Below, in pieces: positions 8,079-14,600 of a stretch of DNA of 20,529 nt. The position numbers and the translations under genes are program-made. Each line of letters begins with the position of its first letter. Position 1 is the stretch's first letter. The notes below the pieces were generated by a model. The model saw only the letters and a program-made list of their open reading frames with translations, was not told the origin of the DNA and searched no databases. The DNA comes from JANMQK01 sp031370485 (lineage in GTDB: Bacteria; Acidobacteriota; Polarisedimenticolia; Gp22-AA2), in NCBI GenBank assembly GCA_031370485.1, contig JANMQK010000074.1, positions 1-20,529 of the forward strand, given 5' to 3'.

Positions 8079-10104
8079 ATGAAACGCTGTTGCCGGACCA
8101 TGTGCGCCGGGCTTCTGGTTTTCATCGGGTGTCTGGCGGCGGTTGCATGGGCCGACTGGCGGCAACAGGCCTATCGGCGGCTGGACCTGAAACGGGAAAC
8201 GCGGCTGGCCGCGCTGCAATACGCGACCCGGATCCGCTACGCCCTCGAGCAGAACCTGCTGGCACTCGAGCAGATGGCATCGTTCTTCGCGAACAGCGAG
8301 ACGGTGACGGAGGAGGAATTTCAATCCTGCGCGGCGGCCACCTTGAAGCGGACGCCGCTCTCCCTGCGGATTTCCTTCGTCGACGCCTCGATGCATGTGC
8401 GCCGGGTGCATCCACTCGCCCCCAACCGGTCGGTCCTCGGCTTCGACGTCAAGAGCCACCGCGAAGGCTTGGCCACCCTCCTTGGCGCGGCGGAGTCCCG
8501 CGAGGCGGTGCTTTCGCCTCCACTCCGGCTGATCGGCGGAGACCGGGGATTCATCATGGCGGCCCCGATACTCCGGGGCGACAAGCCGGTCGGCTTCGCT
8601 GTGGCCTCCCTGCAGGCGACCGGTTTCTTTTCGTCGATGGCGCTACCGGAAATGCTGGAGCGCTACGAGGAAAGAATCACCAGCTCGGGGCTGCCGAGCT
8701 TCGTGAGCGTCCCGCCCGGGTCGCCGGGGGCCCTCCGGGATGGTATCAGCCCCGCAGTCGAGGAGTTCAGCGTGGGGAGGCGCCACCTGGCAGATCCGGG
8801 TGGCGCCACACGACGCGGTCGTGGCCCGGGAACTCGGCGTCGGCAGGGGGACCTTGTGGGTCCTGGGGATTCTCCTTGCTCTTGCGGCCGGGGGTCTGGC
8901 GGCGGCGGGGGCCTACTGGGCGGCGTCCGTAAACCGCCGGATCAAAAGCCAGGGCGTGGCGCTCGATCAGACGCGCGAGCAGCTCGAAAGCGCCACGAAC
9001 ATGCTTCTCCAGGCCGAGAAGATGACCGCGCTCGGAGAACTCGTGGCCGGCGTGGCGCACGAGATCAACAATCCGCTCTCGTCCATCATGGGGTACAGCC
9101 AGCTGCTCATGGGGAAGGATCTCGCCCCCGATGTCATGAAGCGCATCACGATCGTGCACTCGGAGGCCGAGCGCATGGCCCGGATCGTCAGGAACCTCCT
9201 GACCTTCGCCCGCAAGCGCTCTCCCGAGAGAAAGCCCATGGGCCTGAACGGCGTGATTGAGGAGACCCTCGAGCTGAAGGCCTATCAGTTCCGGTCGAGC
9301 AAGATCGAGGTGAAGACCGACCTGGCGCCCGGCCTGCCGCCGGCCCTGCTCGACTCGCAGCAGATCCAGCAGGTCTTCCTGAACCTGTTCAACAACGCCG
9401 AACAGGCGATGACCGAAGGGGGAAAAGGCGGGAGGCTTCGGCTGACCACCCGCGCGGCGGGCGACACGATCGAGGCGCGGGTATCGGACGACGGCCCGGG
9501 CATCCCCGACGAGATCCGGCACCGAATCTTCGAGCCCTTCTTCACGACGAAGCAGGTGGGGAAGGGGACCGGCCTGGGCCTCTCTTCCTGCTACGGGATC
9601 ATGCAGGAGCACGGCGGCATGATCCGGGTGGAGAGCCGGCATGGCGGTGGGGCGACATTCGTGGTCGAGTTCCCCATCGTCCACAAGGCCGCCGCGACCG
9701 CTGGAATTGGGACCGGTGCGTCCCATTCCGCCGCGCGCTCGCTCCGGATCCTCGTCATCGAGGACGAGAATGCGCTGCAGGACTTCCTCGCGGAGCTGCT
9801 GCGGACGAGGGGGCACGCGGTGGACACGGCCTCCGATCTTCCGGAGGCGCTCCGGAAGATAGCGGCTCAGGCTCTCGACCTGATCATCACCGACGTGAGG
9901 ATGCCGCAAGGCTCCGGGCTCGACGTCTACAACGCGGTGCTTGGCAAAAATCCCGGCCTGGCGCGCCGCATCGTCTTCACCACCGGCGACGGGGCGAGCG
10001 ACGCGACACGGCGAAGCCTCGAGGCGACGGGAAACGCAATCGTCCTGAAGCCGTTCAAGATCGAGGCGCTCGAAGGCGCCATCGCCAGCGCCATCCGGAA
10101 CTGA
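8079..10104 (+). CDS. Hybrid sensor histidine kinase (CHASE-HisKA-HATPase-REC), interrupted by one frameshift
   Basis: Two overlapping frames encode one protein. The first runs from ATG 8079 (AGGGGA 7 bases upstream) and carries TM1 (residues about 9-26) and a CHASE-type periplasmic sensor (LEQNLLALEQMASFFANSE at about 52-70). It is in register to the GGGG run at 8774-8777. The coding signal then moves to the +1 frame (from 8776 to the TGA at 10102). Dropping one G gives a seamless join, EEFSVGGATWQIRVAPH. Composite length is about 674 residues. The second part has TM2, a HisKA H-box (GELVAGVAHEINNPL, His at composite 327), N-box (NLFNNAEQAM), G1 (DDGPGIP), F (FEPFFTTK), G2 (GKGTGLGLS), and a receiver domain with acceptor Asp in LIITDVRMP (composite 605) and Lys in VLKPFK. 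Such kinases autophosphorylate on His and pass phosphate to the receiver Asp. The break may be a real mutation or a sequencing error. If real, an ATG at 8740 could still yield a kinase without its sensor. Confidence 0.88.
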
Positions 10105-10164
10105 CCCGCGGAAAGTCGAGGCTGTCTGACGCTCCGGCTAAAATGCGGCGCCGTTCTACCGACC

Positions 10165-10554
10165 CTATGCTGCAGCCGGCCTCGCGCGAGCCGCCGGTTC
10201 AAACCAGCGTCGAAGGCGAGCAGCGCGGAACATCAGGGTCGAAAGCCCCGTGAAGAGCGCAACGCTTCCGAGGATGACAATCAACCTCAGCACAGGTTGC
10301 CCATCCTGGGAACGCCAGGCAACCAGGCGGACCAGCGTGCGTGCCCACTCCACCGCCCCAAGCAGGAGAGCCGCCTGGACCACTCGCGCTGCCCACAGGC
10401 GCCGCACGAAAAGCAACCCCAGGAGAAGCAGAACAATAAGGACCATGATGCCGCTGCCGGCGCGCATGAAATGTGCGCCAAGAACGATGAGACTGAGCAC
10501 CACAGGGAGAAGCTGAAGCCCTGTCAACCCGGAATCTTCTGGCCAATACGCCAT
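10165..10554 (-). CDS. Small four-helix integral membrane protein of unknown function
   Basis: 129 residues from the ATG at 10554. The protein is strongly hydrophobic with four predicted membrane helices: LLPVVLSLIVLGAHF, GIMVLIVLLLLGLLFV, VQAALLLGAVEWARTLV and LRLIVILGSVALFTGLSTL. Basic residues lie between helices and a basic, alanine-rich tail follows. The start is uncertain. The ATG lies inside conserved 3' codons of the VOC pseudogene and has no clear ribosome binding site. A TTG at 10527 overlaps the pseudogene's TGA as TTGA, the usual coupled arrangement, and would give 120 residues starting near TGLQLL; I consider that start at least as likely. I recall similar small four-helix proteins as conserved hypotheticals in many bacteria but cannot name a function. 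It is convergent with the sensor kinase, 60 bases apart. Confidence 0.72.
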   Translation of the reverse strand: MAYWPEDSGLTGLQLLPVVLSLIVLGAHFMRAGSGIMVLIVLLLLGLLFVRRLWAARVVQAALLLGAVEWARTLVRLVAWRSQDGQPVLRLIVILGSVALFTGLSTLMFRAARLRRWFEPAARARPAAA

Positions 10555-10772
10555 AGCACACCCGTGGGATCCGTGAGATGCATCATGAAATTGTTCGCGT
10601 GCTCCGGTACGTACAACGTTTGCAGCAGGAAGCTCGTTGAGCCGTAGCGGACATATGCCAGGTCTTCCGAAGACCATGCCACTTAGAATCCGAGGGCGAC
10701 ATAAAAGGCTTTCGACACAGCGAGGTCGCGCGCCGGCACGAATGCCTTGATCTCGATTGCGAGGAGGCTCAC
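10524..10772 (-). pseudogene. VOC (glyoxalase/bleomycin-resistance) family pseudogene with in-frame stop and internal deletion
   Basis: Read from GTG at 10772 (AAGGAG 6 bases upstream), the frame gives IEIKAFVPARDLAVSKAFYV then ALGF. An in-frame TAA follows at 10685-10683 (the 30th codon), then VAWSSEDLAYVRYGSTSFLL, QTLYVPEHANNFMMHL, and directly TDPTGVLWRIGQKIPG and TGA at 10524. The first and last blocks match the beginning and end of a small VOC-fold protein of about 120-130 residues. In intact relatives roughly 40-50 residues separate FMMHL from the C-terminal DP.GVLWRIGQ motif, and those are missing here. One nonsense codon plus a clean in-frame internal deletion make it non-functional. 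VOC proteins are metal-dependent dioxygenase, glyoxalase or resistance-type enzymes. The surviving ribosome binding site and sense frame suggest recent decay. Confidence 0.85.
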
Positions 10773-10866
10773 CGATTTCTCCTTGCTCGGCCCATCGGAC
10801 ACCTCCTGTGGTTAGGTGGAAGTGTCTACTTTATCGAGGGAGGATCCGCCGCCAGCTTGAGCGGAT

Positions 10867-10885
10867 GTTAGGCCGCCACCGAACG
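10867..10885 (-). repeat. attC-like half site (R''-L'' type) downstream of the lipoprotein gene
   Basis: Read on the minus strand from 10873 downwards, GCCTAAC (fits RYYYAAC; 10873-10867) is followed by ATCC and GCTCAAGC (10862-10855). This is the order and spacing of the R''-L'' half of an integron attC site; for comparison, the well-known aadA1 site begins GTCTAAC, a short spacer, then GTTCAAGC. A matching L'-R' half with GTTRRRY is not visible within the next 150 bases, so at best this is a truncated or decayed site. A second ACCTAAC lies nearby at 10817-10811. The same DNA beside the lipoprotein stop also contains CCGCC (10873-10877) and GGCGG (10885-10889), a short hairpin that could end transcription of that gene. 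Confidence 0.35.
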
Positions 10886-10901
10886 GCGGGACGCGTTGCT
10901 C

Positions 10902-11240
10902 TCACGGGCGAAGGAGCGCCGTTGCACTCCGGACAGCGGTCACCCGGCCGTCAACCACTGTAAACCACGCCTGCCATCGCCGGCGTACCACCCCGAGGCG
11001 CGTCGTCGATACCCTTTCACACCCAAGAGCCTCGGCTCCGGTCGGGATGTATTCACATTGAAACCCGCTTTGCTGCATGGTTGCGCGTGCGGCATCTGGG
11101 GTAGTGCCAATCGGAACCGCCGCCCCAACGCGCCGCAGCCAGTGACTGTCACTGTCGGCACCCCGCGTAATCGTCGCGTCGCGCACACACCCGAGAATGA
11201 CGCCGCACAAGAGCAGGGTGGCCAATTGCCTGATTTTCAT
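10902..11240 (-). CDS. Small putative lipoprotein
   Basis: 112 residues from ATG 11240. Residues 1-18 form a lipoprotein signal peptide with lipobox VILGC, so Cys18 would be lipidated after cleavage by signal peptidase II. The mature part has one recognisable feature, VPIGTTPDAARATMQQSGF (residues 42-60). It resembles the short helix-loop pattern of small BamE/SmpA-like or inhibitor-like envelope lipoproteins, but that similarity is weak. Two further cysteines (QCEY and GCER) may pair. No catalytic motif is seen. Upstream there is only a weak GAGACGAGA in place of a ribosome binding site. The gene stands alone between GTTAGGC (minus strand, 11262-11256, 15 bases before the ATG) and GCCTAAC (10873-10867), as a gene in an integron cassette would. 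I do not recognise the protein. Confidence 0.7.
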   Translation of the reverse strand: MKIRQLATLLLCGVILGCVRDATITRGADSDSHWLRRVGAAVPIGTTPDAARATMQQSGFQCEYIPTGAEALGCERVSTTRLGVVRRRWQAWFTVVDGRVTAVRSATALLRP

Positions 11241-11255
11241 TCTCGTCTCGTCGCC

Positions 11256-11262
11256 GGCCTAA
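11256..11262 (-). repeat. GTTAGGC core-site-like box upstream of the lipoprotein gene
   Basis: On the minus strand GTTAGGC fits the integron core-site consensus GTTRRRY and is followed after 15 bases by the lipoprotein ATG, the usual cassette layout. It forms an inverted pair with the box at 10867-10873; both read GTTAGGCCG outward to inward on their respective strands. No companion L' element is evident next to it. The seven-base consensus alone is common by chance. Confidence 0.3.
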
Positions 11263-11513
11263 CGCAAAGTAGAACGACCCAGGAAAGTCCATAAACCCGA
11301 GAAAGTGCTGCCTATCTTGGGAAAGGACGGTCTGCCTTTTCCCGGGAAACACTGCGAAGGCGTCAGGAAAGTGACGACGGGCGATTCCCGGTCCATCGTG
11401 CCGCGATCGACTCGCAGGGGGCAATTCCTGGCACCTTATTGTCGCCGGCTCCCGGCCACCTTGTCTCCTCGATGGTGGGTCGTGTGCAAAGGTTTGATTC
11501 GTGAGCGGAGTAT

Positions 11514-11545
11514 ACACCCGCCCCCAGCGCACCAGGGGCGGGTGT
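11514..11545. repeat. 11-bp perfect inverted repeat
   Basis: ACACCCGCCCC (11514-11524) and GGGGCGGGTGT (11535-11545) are perfect arms around a ten-base loop. This is the longest perfect stem I found in a non-coding stretch here. Neither strand has a T run after it. It could be a terminator remnant, a protein-binding inverted repeat or the end of a lost element. It lies about 65 bases upstream of the candidate -35 for the giant-protein gene. Confidence 0.5.
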
Positions 11546-11609
11546 TCCAGGGCTCATTATCCGGAGATTCCGCGCCACGGCCGTCTGGGTGTGTGGGGTC
11601 TGCGGGGCT

Positions 11610-11638
11610 TTGACCTTCTGGCTTTCGGAACATAGGTT
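11610..11638 (+). promoter_or_regulatory. Candidate promoter for the giant two-half membrane protein
   Basis: TTGACC (11610-11615) matches five of six -35 bases. A 17-base spacer leads to TAGGTT (11633-11638), which matches only three of six -10 bases. Position and spacing suit the ATG at 11683. Confidence 0.38.
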
Positions 11639-11682
11639 TAGGCGCGCCGCCGTCCGTTTGGGCCGGGCCGGGGAGGTGTCGG

Positions 11683-14600
11683 ATGTCGCCTTCGGGAGCG
11701 TTCCGTACTGCAGGCGCCGCGCTTGGCGCCGCCGTTGTCCTGCTTCTCCTGATGGGTCCGGGTGGTCTGGGAAGCCCGGTCCGGGCCGAAGAAGCGTCCC
11801 CCGATCGGGAGGGCGCCGCCGCCGGAGACAAGCTGCCGCGCCTCGGAAAGACGGGGGTCCTCGTCCCGTGGGAGGACTTCAAGAAAATCCTGGAGGAGAT
11901 CCGGGGCGGCCGACCCACGCCCACCCCGCCGACCCCGCCGGTTGATTTCGCCCTCTCGGCCTGCCAGGCCAGCGTCTCGGTGAACCAGGAGGAGTCGCGG
12001 GCGCAGGTCCGGCTCGAGTTCGCGGTCGAGATTTTGGCGCGCGACAAGTGGGCCGAGGTTCCGGTGATCGCCGAGGGGGTCGCCCTGTCGCGGTTTGACA
12101 TCGACGGCAGGCCCGCCAACGTCTACCGGAAGAACGGCTACCACCAGGTGGCGCTGAAGGGGGAGGGCCGGCACGCCTTCGTCCTTGAATACCTGGCTCC
12201 GGTGAGCGACAGCCACGGCTCGCACTCGGCCTTCCTGCGCTTTCCCACGGCGCCCGTGATCGCCGTTGATCTGGTGGTCCCGCGCCCGAAGCTCGACTTC
12301 GAGATTCCGGGGGCGGTCGTGCGGTCGATCGAAAGCGGCGCCGGGCAGTCGCGCGTGCGGGCGGCGTTGCAGCAGTCGGCCGACGCGCCGGTGAGCTGGT
12401 TCAAGCAGATCGAGCTGGGAGAGAAGGAGACGAAGGTCTTCGGCGAGGTGCGCACGCTGCTGTCGATCGGGGAGGGGATGGTGCGCGGAACCGCGACCGC
12501 CTCCTACACCGTCCATGGCCGCGGTGTCGACCGATTCCGCGTGGCCCTGCCCGCCGGGCTGAACGTGCTGGACGTCAGCGCGCAGGGGATGCGCGACTGG
12601 AAGGTCGAGACCGGCGCGCCCAAGGACGCCGGCCCGTCGAGCGCCGGCCCGTCCGGTGCCGGACGGGTGCTGGCGGTGAGCCTGAACTACCTGGCGCAGG
12701 GGAACTACGAGTTTCAGGTCTCCTTCGAGCAGGAGATTGACACGGCACGGGCGGCAGTCGCCTCGGGGCGGAATGCCGCCCCTCCCGGCCCTCCAGCCGC
12801 CGGGCTCGAGGGGGTCGCCAATGCCTCCGCCCGGACGGCCGCCGGCCCCGACACGAGCGCCGTTGTCCAGGCGCCCGACCTGGCGCTGCTTGATGTCGTG
12901 CGGGACAAGGGGTTCATCGCGGTCTCGGCGGCCTCGAACGTGGAGATCAATCCGGAAGGGGAACTCAGAAACGCTTCGCCCGTCGACCCCTCGGAGCTGC
13001 CGCCCGACATCGCGGCGCTGGCGGGGCAGCCGGTCCTCTACGGGTTCAAGTACCTGCGGCATCCCGTGGAGATCAATCTCAAGGTCGTCCGGCACGACGA
13101 CCTGGCGGTGAAGCGCACCATCGTCCAGTCGGCGCGCCTCTTCACCTTCCTGAGCCCCGAGGGGCATCTCATCACCTCGGCCCGCTACACGGTGAAGAAC
13201 AACCGCAAGCAGTACCTCGAGATGAGTCTTCCCGAGGGGGCCGAGCCGTGGGGCGCCTACCTCGAGGACCGCCCGGTGAAGGCGGCCCGAAGCGCGGCCG
13301 GGAAAGTGCTGGTGCCTCTGAAGAAATCGGCCACCGATTCGGCGGGGGACCTGCCGCCGTTCGAGGTCGAGCTGGTCTATTTCCAGGAGCGGTCTGCAGG
13401 GCTTCTTGGCCGGCGTCTGTTCCGCGCCCCGTCGCTCGATGTTGACGCGATGGAAGTCCAGTGGAACCTCTTCCTGCCGCGCGACCGGCGCTACGGCAGC
13501 TTCGGCGGTAACTTGAAGCCGGATGATCAGCTCAACCACCTCGTCTACATGCAAGGCGCGGCTTTCAACCTGAGATCGGGCGGCGACCTGGCCTACCTCG
13601 ACGGCGCGGGGTCGGCGGGGGACAAGAACCGCTCGGTGAAGGACGAAGAGGCCGGCGCGGCGTCTCCCGAGCTCCAGGGGATGAAGAAAAATGTGAACGA
13701 GAAGGCGGATCGTCTCGAAAGCGACTTGAAGGAGATCGCCGGGAGGGACCGTCGAAGCGACGCGCAGGCGAAAACCCAGGCGGTAGGCGGCCCGCAGGGT
13801 GGCATCGTCCAGTCGATCACCCAGGCTTGGAACTACGACGCCCGCCCCGCGGCGGCGTTCGCCGGGGGCGGTATGGCGCGCGGCGTTCTCCCGGTCCGCT
13901 TCAGCGTTCCGACGGAAGGAGTGCGCGTGTCGTTCGCCGGCCGTCTCCTGACCGCCAACGAAGAAGCGACCATCGCGATGCTCTCCTGGCCCCTGGCCTG
14001 GAGCCTGTCCCGCGCGATGGTGTTTTTCCTGGCGCTGGCGCTCACCCTCTTCATCCTGTGGCTGCGGGCGAGCCCCGCGTCACCCGGCTCGCCGTTGTCG
14101 GGCGGCTCGAGGCTGGCGCTGTCTTTCGGCGCGGCGGCGGTGCTGGGCCTGCAGTACACGATCAACCCGGAAGCCCGCGCGGCCTTCTGGATGGGACTGA
14201 TGGCGGCGGTCGCCGGCTTTCTCGGCCTTCGGACGTTCAGGCATATGCGGGGGGCCCCCGCGCTAATCGTCCTGGCCCTCCTCGGGCCCCTGACGGGCGC
14301 GGCGATGCTGGCCGCCTCCGCGCGACCGGCCTACGCCATCGAGCCGCCGCGCCACGACCTGCCGGAGCTCAGGAACACCGAGATCACCCTGGCGTGGAGC
14401 GATTTCAAGGCCCTCGTGGAGAAGACCTTCGTGCCGCCGGTCGTCGAGCCGCAGCCCCCCTCCGAGGGGTTCCTGCGCTCGGCGGAGTACAGCGGACGGC
14501 TCGAGCCCGGTGTCCTGACGCTCGACGGGGTGATGTCCCTGGAGGTTCTGAAGAAGGGCTGGATCCGGCTGCCGCTGACCTCCGACGGAACGGTCCTTGC

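Larger units (their letters stand above)
11241..11682. other. Intergenic region upstream of the giant-protein gene
   Basis: 442 bases without a credible gene; the open frames present lack homology-like features and good starts. It contains the GTTAGGC box (11256-11262), a 12-bp palindrome TTTCCCGGGAAA (11338-11349), a large hairpin (11514-11545) and a candidate promoter for the downstream gene. By eye it is less GC-rich than the coding sequence to its right. Confidence 0.6.

Noticed and set aside
7744..8082. Plus-strand open frame of 112 codons before the kinase
   Set aside because: No ribosome binding site, no recognisable pattern, and it runs through the candidate kinase promoter and start.
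8774..8777. Programmed ribosomal frameshift in the kinase
   Set aside because: A single G4 run without a classical slippery heptamer, stop codon at the shift or evident stimulatory structure; error or mutation is simpler.
8767..9909. Minus-strand open frame (380 codons)
   Set aside because: Antisense to the HisKA/HATPase/REC coding sequence with all motifs intact on the plus strand.
10811..10817. GTTAGGT on the plus strand as a complete attC core
   Set aside because: No companion RYYYAAC within attC distance in the correct orientation; listed only as supporting context for the cassette idea.
11491..11507. GGTTTGATTCG, reminiscent of a tRNA T-arm
   Set aside because: No matching T-stem, anticodon arm or acceptor stem could be drawn around it.
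11305..11613. Plus-strand open frame of 102 codons
   Set aside because: Crosses the palindrome and the large inverted repeat, composition is not protein-like, and there is no ribosome binding site.
11638..13554. Minus-strand open frame (638 codons)
   Set aside because: Antisense to the giant-protein gene, which has a signal peptide, ribosome binding site and internal duplication; the shadow has no such features.
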